Below are positions 38,434 through 47,431 of a stretch of 64,000 nucleotides of DNA, in pieces (the first letter of the stretch is position 1; every line of letters begins with the position of its first letter). Origin of the DNA: Spongiibacter thalassae (GTDB lineage: Bacteria > Pseudomonadota > Gammaproteobacteria > Pseudomonadales > Spongiibacteraceae); the NCBI RefSeq assembly GCF_012272835.1, contig NZ_JAAWWK010000002.1:525451-589450 (forward strand), written 5' to 3'. A model generated the notes under the pieces. The model worked only from the letters and a program-made list of their open reading frames with translations. It was not told where the DNA came from and did not search any database. The translations under genes and the position numbers were made by a program.

Positions 38434-39054
38434 GTGAAACTTTATACTTTTGAAATGGCACCTAACCCTCGCCGAGTGGGTCTTTTTGTCAAACACAAGG
38501 GCATTGATCTGGCGACCGAAACGGTAGACCTTACCACCAAAGCCCAGTTTGATCCGGCGTTCAAGGCGATCAATCCGCGCTGTACGGTGCCCGCGCTGCA
38601 ACTGGACGACGGCACCGTGTTGGCTGACGTTATTGCGATTTGCACCTATCTCGATAGTCTATACCCGGACAAACCGTTGATGGGTACGACCCCACTTGAA
38701 AAAGCGCAGATTGCCGGCTGGTGCCACCGGCTCTATGTCGAGGGTCTGATGGGCGTGGCCGATGTGCTGCGTAATACCGGCGATATGTTCAAGGATCGCG
38801 CCCTGCCAGGTGATGTGCTTATCGAGCAGATACCAGCACTGGTTGATCGCGGTATGAAGCGTATCGACGGGTTTTACCAAGCCATGAACCAAGAGGTTGA
38901 GGGGCGCGAGTTTTTGGTTGGCGATAGCCTGAGTCAGGCGGATATCGATCTTTACGTGTGTCTGGGCTTCACCCAGTGGGTGAAGCGCGATGTCCCCGAC
39001 ACCTGTCCAGCCTTGCAAGGCTGGCGGGCGTCGATGGCGGAACGACTGGAGTAG
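38434..39054 (+). CDS. Glutathione S-transferase family protein
   Basis: A 206-residue protein with an N-terminal thioredoxin fold (KLYTFEMAPNPRRV, INPRCTVPALQLDDG with the cis-Pro) and a C-terminal all-helical domain (FLVGDSLSQADIDLYV). The Ser/Cys position of the active site reads PNPRR, so the catalytic residue is not obvious. I chose GTG 38434, six bases after AAAGGAG; GTG 38431 is the alternative. Substrate unknown. Confidence 0.88.
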   Translation: MKLYTFEMAPNPRRVGLFVKHKGIDLATETVDLTTKAQFDPAFKAINPRCTVPALQLDDGTVLADVIAICTYLDSLYPDKPLMGTTPLEKAQIAGWCHRLYVEGLMGVADVLRNTGDMFKDRALPGDVLIEQIPALVDRGMKRIDGFYQAMNQEVEGREFLVGDSLSQADIDLYVCLGFTQWVKRDVPDTCPALQGWRASMAERLE

Positions 39055-39064
39055 CACTCCCTCG

Positions 39065-39098
39065 GTCTTCCTCGACTTAGAGGTCGAGGAAGACTTTT
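39065..39098 (+). terminator. Terminator of the GST gene overlapping the 3' end of the convergent gene
   Basis: A perfect 12-bp stem GTCTTCCTCGAC/GTCGAGGAAGAC with a 6-nt loop, followed by TTTT on the plus strand. Its right arm encodes the last residues of the convergent His-rich protein, and that gene's stop codon lies in the loop. Confidence 0.8.
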
Positions 39099-39412
39099 AC
39101 GCGACTGTTAAACGCGGGCTTGCGATAGTGGTCGCAGTGAGAGCTATGAACATGGCGTTCGTAATATACGCGCTCTCTGGGGTAGTGTGCGTCACGGTAG
39201 CCGTCGCGATAGCCCTTCCAGTAGGCGTGTTTCTTGCCGTGTTTGTAGTGGCCGTAATGCTTGCCCTTGTGGTAGTGATCCCGGTGGTGGTCGTAGCGGC
39301 CGGATTCATAGTGAAACTCGGCGCGATAGTCGCGGTGACCATGGTCGGCATTGGCGGAACCGGCAAACATCAATGCTGCTGCGCTCGCGATACAAAGAAT
39401 GGCTTTTTTCAT
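39077..39412 (-). CDS. Small secreted His/Tyr/Arg-rich protein
   Basis: A 111-residue protein: signal peptide (MKKAILCIASAAALMFAGSANA, about 22 residues) and a mature part of about 89 residues with about 16 His and 13 Tyr, in runs such as YDHHRDHYHKGKHYGHYKHG and WKGYRDGYRDAHY. Such composition suggests metal binding or surface adhesion, but I recognise no family. I chose the ATG at 39412 with GAGAAG upstream, because it gives a clean signal peptide; an in-frame start 30 bp earlier exists. Confidence 0.75.
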   Translation of the reverse strand: MKKAILCIASAAALMFAGSANADHGHRDYRAEFHYESGRYDHHRDHYHKGKHYGHYKHGKKHAYWKGYRDGYRDAHYPRERVYYERHVHSSHCDHYRKPAFNSRVKVFLDL

Positions 39413-39604
39413 GATCTTCTCCCAGTCCTTCTCTTTCATCAAACCGCCAGGCTGTAATACCTTGGCTGTGGTTGCATAGTGGCACAGTCAAGATGAACCA
39501 AAGCTGAAGCCAACGGTGATATGTACTGTTTGGACGAGGTATTGCCAGCACCGATTGGCTACACTGCGGCCTCCTGTCTATGACAATAAAATCAGGGTTT
39601 TGTC

Positions 39605-41551
39605 ATGAAGTTACCCATGGGGGCATTGGCCCGGGTGCTGTTTCTTGTTGGGGGGCTTGTCGTTACTGCATCGGGTGCGCCCTTGGCGGTAGCGGCTGGC
39701 ATGCCACCCTGTGCTGACTTCACTCCCGAGCGACAATTGTTGTTTGGCGACCTCCACGTACACACCAAATACTCTCTGGATGCGAGCACCCAAGGCACTC
39801 GCACATCCCCGGCGGATGCCTACGATTTTGCCCGCGGGGGCAAGCTCGGGGTTCAGCCCTGGACGGAAGATGGCCGACCCATGCGGGAAATTCAGCTGTC
39901 GCGGCCGCTGGACTTCGCGGCGGTCACTGACCACGCAGAGCTGCTGGGAGAGACGGCATTGTGTGTAGACGAGACAGAAGCAGCCTGGGACAGTTGGCAG
40001 TGCCGAGTGTATCGCGCGATGCCCCGGGCGGCCTTTTTTCTGTTTAACACTCGGTCGTCGATGGCCAGCCGTCTCGGTTTTTGTGGCGACGACGGTGAAT
40101 ACTGCCGAATGGCGGCGCTAAGCCCCTGGCGGGATATTCGGCAGGCGGCCGAGGCGGCAAACTCGCCCTGCGAATTTACCAGTTTTGTCGCCTACGAATG
40201 GACCGGTGCAGCAGAGAACCTGGCCAACCTGCATCGCAATATTATTTTTCGCAACGACGCGGTGCCGACATTGCCGATCAGCTTTATTGATGCCAGTACC
40301 GCGCCAGCGCTATGGGACGCCCTCGATGCCCAGTGTTCCCCCGGCAGCGGCGATTGTGAGGCGCTGGTGATACCCCATAACAGCAACCTCAGCGATGGTT
40401 ATATGTTTCGCAATAACGCCGAGGAATCCCGCGCCCTTGGCCCTGGGCGGGTAGAACAGCAAGCGCGCCTGGAACGGGTGGTGGAAATCATGCAGCACAA
40501 GGGCAGCTCAGAGTGCTATTTCGACCCGTTGCAGTCCGAGGACGAGCTGTGCGCCTTTGAACAGCTGCCCTACGGGCGCTTTTCCGATAAATTTCTGGGC
40601 AAAATCTGGAGTGGGCTGAGCTCGCCACCCCGCCGGGAGGCGGGCTATTTGCGGGATGTGCTGCGCAATGGCATGGACATCGCTCGGCAGAATGGCGGCG
40701 ACAACCCCCAGGCCTTTGGCTTTATCGCCAGCAGCGACACGCATATCTCCGCGCCGGGCAGTGTTGGTGAAGAGGATTTTATCGGGCACGGTGGTGCGGG
40801 CAAACCGACCGGAGAGCATCTTCCCAAGGGCCTTCCCGACGATGCGGAATATAATCCCGGTGGTCTTGCGGCCGTGTGGGCGGAGGAAAACACTCGCGAC
40901 GCGATTTTCGATGCACTGCAGCGCCGCGAAGTCTATGCCACCAGTGGCCCGCGGATTGAGCTGCGGTTTTTCGGCGGACGTGAGCTGGACGCGGATATTT
41001 GTCAGAGTGACGAGTTTGCCGTTGAGGGCTATCGCCAGGGCGTGCCCATGGGGGCGGAAATAATGGTGCCAGCGAATCCGCCAGAGGCGATGCCGGCGGG
41101 GCCGGTGTTCGCGGTGCAGGCGACGATGGATGCAGGCTCGGCCTCACAGCGGGGGTTGCCACTGTACAAATTGCAGATTGTTCGCGGGTCGGTAGATACC
41201 CAGGGCAGGCACCGGGAAAAGGTGATCGATGTCGCGGTGGCGGCGTTGCCGGGTGAGGTGGACACCGCCAGCTGCGCCACCAGCGGTGAAGGGGCTGAGC
41301 GCCTTTGTGCACGTTGGCAGGACACGGATTTTGACCCTGCCACCCGCTACTACTATTACGCGCGCGCGGTGGAAAACCCTCGGTGCCGCTGGAGTCAGCA
41401 ACTGTGTGTGGCAGCGGGCGTGGATTGCGCCAAGCCATCGACAATCGCGAGCGGTTACGAGGCCTGCTGCGGTGCTGACCACCGGCCGGTTATTCACGAA
41501 CGGGCATGGAGTTCACCAATATGGGTGACACCGGCACACAACGAGCGCTGA
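39605..41551 (+). CDS. DUF3604 (PHP-like) secreted metallohydrolase candidate
   Basis: A 648-residue protein with a signal peptide (about 1-31). The DUF3604 signature LFGDLHVHTKYSLDA gives H51xH53; further candidate metal ligands are TDHAE (D109, H110, E112), IPHNSN (H258) and SSDTH (D378, H380). This spacing resembles PHP-type metal-dependent phosphoesterases. It has ten or more cysteines, compatible with disulfides in the periplasm. It overlaps the next gene, which with hupE forms an operon. The substrate is unknown. Confidence 0.85.
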   Translation: MKLPMGALARVLFLVGGLVVTASGAPLAVAAGMPPCADFTPERQLLFGDLHVHTKYSLDASTQGTRTSPADAYDFARGGKLGVQPWTEDGRPMREIQLSRPLDFAAVTDHAELLGETALCVDETEAAWDSWQCRVYRAMPRAAFFLFNTRSSMASRLGFCGDDGEYCRMAALSPWRDIRQAAEAANSPCEFTSFVAYEWTGAAENLANLHRNIIFRNDAVPTLPISFIDASTAPALWDALDAQCSPGSGDCEALVIPHNSNLSDGYMFRNNAEESRALGPGRVEQQARLERVVEIMQHKGSSECYFDPLQSEDELCAFEQLPYGRFSDKFLGKIWSGLSSPPRREAGYLRDVLRNGMDIARQNGGDNPQAFGFIASSDTHISAPGSVGEEDFIGHGGAGKPTGEHLPKGLPDDAEYNPGGLAAVWAEENTRDAIFDALQRREVYATSGPRIELRFFGGRELDADICQSDEFAVEGYRQGVPMGAEIMVPANPPEAMPAGPVFAVQATMDAGSASQRGLPLYKLQIVRGSVDTQGRHREKVIDVAVAALPGEVDTASCATSGEGAERLCARWQDTDFDPATRYYYYARAVENPRCRWSQQLCVAAGVDCAKPSTIASGYEACCGADHRPVIHERAWSSPIWVTPAHNER

Positions 41552-42069
41552 ATACTCCGCGCCGACTGCTGGCGTTCGCGGTTCTGGCGGTGTTGATAGG
41601 GGGAGTTAACCATTGGTATGAGGGCTATCAGGCCAGGGTGGTGGTGTGTCCCTCAGCGGAAATGTTGAACGCGAGAGCGGAGGCAATAGCGCGTCAGGGG
41701 TTGGCCCTTGAGCCAAGCGAGGTACTGCGGCTGTTAAAGGACGAACAGATATTGTTAAGCGAGGCACTGCTGCGGGGCTTTCACCGCTTCGATCCGGTCG
41801 TGCGGCAGCGCCTGCGGCAGGACCTCGGTTTTTTGAACTTTGATAAGGAGGCCATTGAAAAAGTACTTGATCGGCGCGAAGGCCTTGGCAGCGAGCTGCT
41901 TGAGCAATTGATTCAGGGCGACGAAGTGATTCGTCGGCGATTACGCCAATTGTTGATTGCTCAGCTGGCGTTTGAAAAAGGCTGGCCTGGGGCGGCGGGC
42001 GGTAATGAGCACTACCGTTTGGCCGTTAAAGCCCTGCGCAGTCGTTATCGGGACCACTGTCATGGCTAG
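41521..42069 (+). CDS. Membrane-anchored helical protein, SurA-N/PpiC-like chaperone part
   Basis: A 182-residue protein with one N-terminal membrane helix (about residues 17-35) and a helical domain rich in charged residues. The pattern resembles the N-terminal chaperone region of SurA/PpiC-type isomerases; I see no PPIase domain. Similar genes accompany DUF3604 and HupE genes elsewhere and are, as I recall, annotated as peptidyl-prolyl isomerases. The ATG at 41521 has GGAG eight bases before it; an ATG at 41506 is also in frame. It overlaps both neighbours. Confidence 0.6.
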   Translation: MGDTGTQRALNTPRRLLAFAVLAVLIGGVNHWYEGYQARVVVCPSAEMLNARAEAIARQGLALEPSEVLRLLKDEQILLSEALLRGFHRFDPVVRQRLRQDLGFLNFDKEAIEKVLDRREGLGSELLEQLIQGDEVIRRRLRQLLIAQLAFEKGWPGAAGGNEHYRLAVKALRSRYRDHCHG

Positions 42070-43075
42070 GTTCGGTTACGGTGGGCTGTTACTGGTCATA
42101 CTGCTGGTGCAATGGCCGCTGGCTGGTCATGCCCACAAAATGGCTCCCCTTCTGATAGACGTAGATTTTCAGCCGCTGGGGTTAGTCACTATCCAGTGGC
42201 GGCGCCCCGTTGCAAGCGGAGCGAACATTCAGCTGGAGCTGCCTGCGCAGTGCTCGCCGCTGGCACTGCCGCGCCAAAGGGTGGAGGGCAGTGCTTTGGA
42301 TGAAACCCTGCAACTGCGTTGCGGTGGCGAAGGCTTTTTCGTTGCGCTTCGGGGCCTGGCTGAGGCGCGAAATATCGCATTGCTGCGCTGGCAACCCTTG
42401 GACGGTGGGGCGCAGCAGGCAGTGCTCACCGTTGATCGGCCAGGTCGAAACCTGCTCGCCGACGATGCTCATACAGCGAACGAAGGTTTGTTGTGGTTCG
42501 GGCTGAAACATATTGCCCAAGGAGCAGATCATTTACTGTTCGTGCTAGGGCTCTTTTTAATCACCGCAGGCTGGCGTCAGCGCATTGTGCTTATCACCGC
42601 CTTTACCCTGGGGCACAGCGTGAGCCTGTTGCTGTCTGCGCTGGGCGTGGTGTTGCTGTGGTTGCCGTTGGTTGAGTTGTGTATTGCATTGAGTGTGCTG
42701 GGACTGGCGCTCGGTATCCCCGCAGGTCTCGCGCGGACGCCACCACGTTATCGCTGGTACCCACTGGTTATTACCGCAGTGGGCTTTTTGCACGGCCTGG
42801 GCTTTGCCTCCGCACTGCGCGATATTGGTTTGTCGGAGCACGGCCTGGTACTTGCAGTTTTGCTGTTTAATTTGGGTGTAGAACTGGGCCAGATTGGCTT
42901 TGTGGCAATACTTGCGCTGATCTTTGCGGTCGTCGTGCGTCTGGACGACCTGTGGCCGCGGGCGTCACTGCATCGCCGGGTGCGCGGTGTCATTATTCTG
43001 GGGATGGGTGGGTTGGCGATGTTCTGGGTGGCGGAACGTGCCTGGGAGACCGCCTCGGCAATGCAGCTGCTGTAG
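42062..43075 (+). CDS. HupE/UreJ family membrane protein
   Basis: A 337-residue protein with a signal peptide (about 1-24, ending GHAHK), a periplasmic domain to about residue 140, and about six membrane helices beginning near FGLKHIAQGADHLLFVLGLF, the hallmark of HupE/UreJ. HupE proteins are linked to nickel uptake, but members with an extracytoplasmic domain next to DUF3604 genes have no known substrate. The start overlaps the preceding gene by 8 bp. Confidence 0.85.
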   Translation: MARFGYGGLLLVILLVQWPLAGHAHKMAPLLIDVDFQPLGLVTIQWRRPVASGANIQLELPAQCSPLALPRQRVEGSALDETLQLRCGGEGFFVALRGLAEARNIALLRWQPLDGGAQQAVLTVDRPGRNLLADDAHTANEGLLWFGLKHIAQGADHLLFVLGLFLITAGWRQRIVLITAFTLGHSVSLLLSALGVVLLWLPLVELCIALSVLGLALGIPAGLARTPPRYRWYPLVITAVGFLHGLGFASALRDIGLSEHGLVLAVLLFNLGVELGQIGFVAILALIFAVVVRLDDLWPRASLHRRVRGVIILGMGGLAMFWVAERAWETASAMQLL

Positions 43076-43094
43076 CCCGGTGTGGGACTACAGC
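43069..43094. terminator. Possible hairpin between convergent genes
   Basis: A 10-bp stem GCTGTAGCCC/GGG-CTACAGC with one bulged A, at the end of the hupE-like gene and 11 bp before the convergent lipoprotein gene. It has no T run, so factor-independent termination is doubtful. Confidence 0.35.
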
Positions 43095-43104
43095 AGGGTA
43101 CTGC

Positions 43105-43908
43105 TTATTGGGATTTGTCTTTTTTCTCGGGTTTTTCCGGCCCGGGATAGCCGCTCATTTTTATGAGAGGGTGGAAGGCCAACTCAATCCCTTCCTCAAT
43201 ACGGCTGCTATTGGACAGGATTTTTTTGCGCCGCACAAAGCCCTTTTGGGATTTCCGGGTGTCAATCGCGTGAAGGGTGTCCATACCGCCGCGACTGGCG
43301 AACAGCGGGCGGCCATCAGTGGCGTACATGGTGATCACCAGGCTTGCACCCTTGATAATTTGTGTCCAGTTAAAGTCGATGGGCACGCTGGAGGATGCGC
43401 CTTCGGTGGCGGGCTCGCGGGTCACGCCATACCAGCGGGCGTAGTGCTTCATGCTGCTACTGTGCTGTACATCGTGGGCGATCACATCGGTAAACAGTAC
43501 CGCATCAATATCCTTGTGCTCCTGCAGGCTCTGGAAGGTCGTCGCCATGACCCGCTGCCAACCTACGGTATCCACCTTGCCGGTGGTGGGGTCGTAGAAG
43601 TCACCGTAGTTGAGCAGGGCCTGCTGCCAGGCATTGTTGAACAGGTGTTGCGGAGCAATTTCGTAGCCGTTGCTTTTCAGGTAGTCGATCACCATGCCGT
43701 CGATTTTCGGTACGCTGTCCCGTAAGATGGATCGGGTGGGCTCCCCCGTCACGTTAACGCTGGCAATGATGACCTTTTTCACTGGCGTTTTCTTCAATTC
43801 ATCTTTGGCGATGAAATAATCGAACACCGTGGGGTTGTACGATACCGAGCTGCACGCGGTAAATAACACCAACGAAAGCAGAGCGGTCAGTAGTAGCGGG
43901 ATTCTCAC
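43105..43908 (-). CDS. Putative lipoprotein of unknown function
   Basis: A 267-residue protein with an N-terminal hydrophobic stretch ending LVLFTAC, a fair lipobox (Phe at -3 is not ideal). The mature part has no domain I recognise; it contains YDVxx-free mixed alpha/beta sequence with DAVLFTDVIAHDV and a Pro/Lys-rich C terminus. The GTG at 43908 is preferred because AAAGGT lies six bases upstream; an ATG 33 bp earlier would bury the signal sequence. Confidence 0.7.
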   Translation of the reverse strand: MRIPLLLTALLSLVLFTACSSVSYNPTVFDYFIAKDELKKTPVKKVIIASVNVTGEPTRSILRDSVPKIDGMVIDYLKSNGYEIAPQHLFNNAWQQALLNYGDFYDPTTGKVDTVGWQRVMATTFQSLQEHKDIDAVLFTDVIAHDVQHSSSMKHYARWYGVTREPATEGASSSVPIDFNWTQIIKGASLVITMYATDGRPLFASRGGMDTLHAIDTRKSQKGFVRRKKILSNSSRIEEGIELAFHPLIKMSGYPGPEKPEKKDKSQ

Positions 43909-43961
43909 AGAGACACCTTTATCATTTGAATGCGCCAGCATTCTAACAACCGGATCGAAAC

Positions 43962-44756
43962 ATGAGAAGTGAACTGAGAGACGGCGGCCTGCAAATGCAT
44001 GCCGATATCAGTGGCAGCGGAGAAACCGCAGTGGTGTTGCTGCACGGCCTGTTTGGTTCAGGCAGCAATTTGATGAGTTTGGGCCGGTATCTGGAGCCGG
44101 CCTATAAGGTGGTGCGCATGGATCTGCGCAACCACGGTAAATCGGCCCACCGGGATACCATGGACATTCCACAAATGGCCGAAGATTTGCGAGTCACCCT
44201 GGACGCCCTTGAGATAGATCAGTGCTGTCTGTTCGGGCACTCCCTCGGCGGCAAGGTGGCAATGCAGTTTGCCATTCGCCATCCCCAGCGCTGCAGCAAG
44301 TTGGTGGTCGCCGATATTGCGCCGGTGCGCTATGGCCGTGGGCACGATGCCATTATTGAAGCACTGTTGGCGCTGGATCTGCGTTCGCTGCGCAACCGTG
44401 AACACGCCGATGAGCAACTGCGCGAGGCGGTGCCGGAGATTGCCGTGAGACAGTTTCTGTTGAAAAACCTTGCCCGAGATGGCCAGGGTGGCTGGATGTG
44501 GCGGATGAATCTGGCGGCGATTGCCGACTGTTACGACAATCTGCGCGACGCCCCCGATAGCGATGTATATTCGGGGCCAACCCTGTTTATTCGCGGTGGC
44601 GCTTCGCGTTATATCGTCGATGAAAACCGGGTGCCTATCATGAAGCAATTTCCCGATTGTCGACTCGAAACCATCGAAGACGCCGGTCACTGGCTACACG
44701 CGGAAAAGCCCCAGCAGTTCAATGGACTGGTTGGAGAGTTTCTCGCCCAGGCGTAG
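43962..44756 (+). CDS. Alpha/beta hydrolase, YbfF-type esterase
   Basis: A 264-residue hydrolase: oxyanion segment VVLLHGLFGSGSN, nucleophile elbow GHSLGGK, catalytic His near DAGHWLHAEKP. MDLRNHGKS after the first strands is typical of the YbfF group, which hydrolyses short acyl esters and thioesters. It is divergent from the lipoprotein gene. Substrate not assignable. Confidence 0.88.
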   Translation: MRSELRDGGLQMHADISGSGETAVVLLHGLFGSGSNLMSLGRYLEPAYKVVRMDLRNHGKSAHRDTMDIPQMAEDLRVTLDALEIDQCCLFGHSLGGKVAMQFAIRHPQRCSKLVVADIAPVRYGRGHDAIIEALLALDLRSLRNREHADEQLREAVPEIAVRQFLLKNLARDGQGGWMWRMNLAAIADCYDNLRDAPDSDVYSGPTLFIRGGASRYIVDENRVPIMKQFPDCRLETIEDAGHWLHAEKPQQFNGLVGEFLAQA

Positions 44757-44844
44757 CGATCGCGGGGATGGTCATTGCACTGTCACGAAAGCGGATTATT
44801 TTTGTGCCGCTTTATCCATTGCCAAGACCTTACAGGACTCTATT

Positions 44845-45720
44845 TTGATAAGCGCCATCAGTGAGGCTCTCTACGCCGAGCAACCACAGGACACTCTCTA
44901 CCACTACACCTCGCTGGGTGGGGTGATTGGTATTGTGTCCAGTCAAACCCTGTGGGCGAGTGACATCCGTTATATGAACGATTCGGCGGAACTGCGCCAT
45001 ACCTCTGATCTTGTGCGCCGAGAGGTGGAACAGCGGATAGGGGCCGGCCACGACCAGCCGCGGTTGCTCAATGCCTTTATCGACTGGGTGCAACACCGCA
45101 TTACCAATGGCCATATTCTTTTTGGCGCGTCGTTTCGTGCCAATGGCAATCTGCTAAGTCAGTGGCGGGGTTACAGCTCGGTGGGCAAGGGCGCGAGCCT
45201 CGGCTTTGATGCCGGAGCAATTCGCCGCTGCGCACTGGAGCAGAGTTTTCGGTTGGGGCGCTGTGTCTACGACTCCGGCAGCCAGCAGCGACTCATCGCC
45301 GATATTGTCGATGCGGTAGAGGTATTGGCGGACGACTACCCTGAATTGTTCGACAGCGACCACCCCGATGCCTTCCTGCCGCTGTTTCAGCAGCTGGAGA
45401 CCGATCTGCTGCGTATCGCTGCCATTCTCAAGCACCCCTCATTTGAAGAGGAGCAGGAGTGGCGACTGGTATCACCGGTGATATCCGACTACCCGAATGC
45501 CGGGGTGTACTTTCGCGAGGGGCGGTCGATGCTGGTGCCCTATATGCGGTTTTCGCTGATTCCCGACGGTGCTGACGCCATTGCCATGGATCATGTTTTT
45601 CTCGGGCCGACGCCCAATATCAGCCTGTCGATGAACTCGATGAAAATGTGCCTGCTGAAACACAATATCCGCCCTGCACGAGGAATCGAATACTGCCAGA
45701 TTCCCTACCGCCAGCGTTGA
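44845..45720 (+). CDS. DUF2971 family protein
   Basis: A 291-residue soluble protein starting YHYTSLGGVIGIV ... LWASDIRYMNDSAEL and ending FLGPTPN, the pattern of DUF2971. Members are scattered, often near defence or mobile genes, and have no established function. The start is probably the TTG at 44845, seven bases after AGGA; no ATG fits. Confidence 0.75.
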   Translation: MISAISEALYAEQPQDTLYHYTSLGGVIGIVSSQTLWASDIRYMNDSAELRHTSDLVRREVEQRIGAGHDQPRLLNAFIDWVQHRITNGHILFGASFRANGNLLSQWRGYSSVGKGASLGFDAGAIRRCALEQSFRLGRCVYDSGSQQRLIADIVDAVEVLADDYPELFDSDHPDAFLPLFQQLETDLLRIAAILKHPSFEEEQEWRLVSPVISDYPNAGVYFREGRSMLVPYMRFSLIPDGADAIAMDHVFLGPTPNISLSMNSMKMCLLKHNIRPARGIEYCQIPYRQR

Positions 45721-45749
45721 CGCCACCAGCGGTAGTCTTGCTCTGCTGT

Positions 45750-47345
45750 TCAGCGGCCGGACTGGATAAAATCGGCGCAGCGCTCGCCGATCAACACTGA
45801 GGTGGCGTTGGTGTTTCCCGAAATCAAGGTGGGCATAATCGAGGCATCGGCCACCCTTAGGCCCTCGATTCCTCGGACTTTCAGCGTCGGCGTCACCACC
45901 GCCATATCGTCTACTCCCATTTTGCAGGTGCCGACCGGGTGATACACCGATTCGCCGGTGTTGCGAATAAATTCCAGTATGTCCTCGTCGCTCTCGACCT
46001 CGGGGCCGGGCACCAGCTCCTCTTTGCGCCAGGGCGCTAGCACCGGCGCCTCAAAGATCGCCCGGGTTTTACGCACTGCGGCGATCATCACCTGACGATC
46101 CTCTTCTTCGGCGAGATAGTTGTGCCGGAAGGCCGGTTTTTCCAGTGGGTCGGCACTGCGGATATGCACGTATCCACGGCTTTTTGGGCGCAGGTAGCAC
46201 ACCGTTGCCGTAGTGCCTGGCACCGTAATCATCCGTCCTTTTTCGTCCTGCTCCCCGGCGGCAGGGGTGAAGTGAATCTGGGCGTTAGGTCGGGTAGCTG
46301 AGTCGTCAGTGCGGAAAAACACCCCTACCTGGGAGGCTGGATGGGCGAGTAAGCCGCGACCGGAAAGTATGAATTTACCGAGGTTTTTCAGGATCGCCAG
46401 CGGGCGAGTGTCATCGACAAAGGTCTTGACCCCGTCAAAGGCCCGCTGAATATTTACCGTAAGGTGGTCCTGCAGGTTTTCGCCGACGCCGGGCAGGTCG
46501 CACACCGGAATAATTCCCTTGCTGCGCAACAGGTCGGCGTTGCCAATACCGCTGAGTTCGAGCAGTTGTGGTGAATTAATAGTGCCACCGCAGAGGATGA
46601 TTTCGTTGCGACAGCGCACGCTGACTTCACGGCCTTTGGCGATATAACGCAGCCCGCAGGCACGTTGGTTCTCAAACAAAATACGCGTTGCCTGGGCGCC
46701 GGTCATAACGGTGAGGTTGCGGCGTTTACGCGCCGGCTGCAAATAGGTTTTTGCTGTGCTCTGGCGGCGCCCCTTGCGAATGTTTACCTGGTAGAACCCG
46801 GCGCCTTCCTGGGTGCTGCCATTAAAGTCGGCATTGTAGGGAATGCCCGACTCCACTGCGGCCTTCACGTAAAGATCAGCCAGTTCGTAGTGATCCTGTA
46901 CTTCATCGACCCACAGCTTGCCATCGCTGCCGTGAAAGTCGTTCGCGCCGCCGGTGTATTGTTCGCAGCGCTTGAAAATCGGCAGCAGGTCGTCATAGCT
47001 CCAGCCTTCATTGCCCAGCTCGGCCCAATGATCGTAGTCTTCCTTCTGGCCACGGATATACACCATGCCGTTAATCGAACTGCAGCCACCCAATAACTTT
47101 CCCCGGGGCTGGTCGATACGCCGTTGGTTCATATGGGGTTCGGGGTCGCTGCTATAGCCCCAGCTGAACTTAGGGTCTTTCATCGTGAAGGCAAAGCCCA
47201 GCGGCATGTGGATCACGGGATTGCTATCCGAGATTCCGGCTTCCAGCAACAACACATTGTACTGGGGGTTTTCACTCAGACGGTGGGCCAGGGCGCAACC
47301 GGCAGAGCCGGCACCGACAATAATGTAATCGTATAGGTTACTCAC
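45750..47345 (-). CDS. GMC family oxidoreductase (choline/alcohol dehydrogenase type)
   Basis: A 531-residue FAD enzyme: N-terminal ADP-binding motif YIIVGAGSAGCALA, GMC signature 1 around PRGKLLGGCSSINGMVYIRG, signature 2 near GGTINSPQLLELSGIG, and C-terminal active-site HPVGTCKMG and NTNATSVLIGER. It oxidises an alcohol to an aldehyde. It is most like the choline dehydrogenase/AlkJ group; with no bet genes nearby, an aliphatic alcohol is as likely as choline. Confidence 0.92.
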   Translation of the reverse strand: MSNLYDYIIVGAGSAGCALAHRLSENPQYNVLLLEAGISDSNPVIHMPLGFAFTMKDPKFSWGYSSDPEPHMNQRRIDQPRGKLLGGCSSINGMVYIRGQKEDYDHWAELGNEGWSYDDLLPIFKRCEQYTGGANDFHGSDGKLWVDEVQDHYELADLYVKAAVESGIPYNADFNGSTQEGAGFYQVNIRKGRRQSTAKTYLQPARKRRNLTVMTGAQATRILFENQRACGLRYIAKGREVSVRCRNEIILCGGTINSPQLLELSGIGNADLLRSKGIIPVCDLPGVGENLQDHLTVNIQRAFDGVKTFVDDTRPLAILKNLGKFILSGRGLLAHPASQVGVFFRTDDSATRPNAQIHFTPAAGEQDEKGRMITVPGTTATVCYLRPKSRGYVHIRSADPLEKPAFRHNYLAEEEDRQVMIAAVRKTRAIFEAPVLAPWRKEELVPGPEVESDEDILEFIRNTGESVYHPVGTCKMGVDDMAVVTPTLKVRGIEGLRVADASIMPTLISGNTNATSVLIGERCADFIQSGR

Positions 47346-47431
47346 TGAACCTGCGTCTCCGTGTTGGTATTGTTATTCGATTGTTAACAGGTCCCAGTGT
47401 AGAGCCCGCCGGTCGAAGCGTTAAGTTATAA

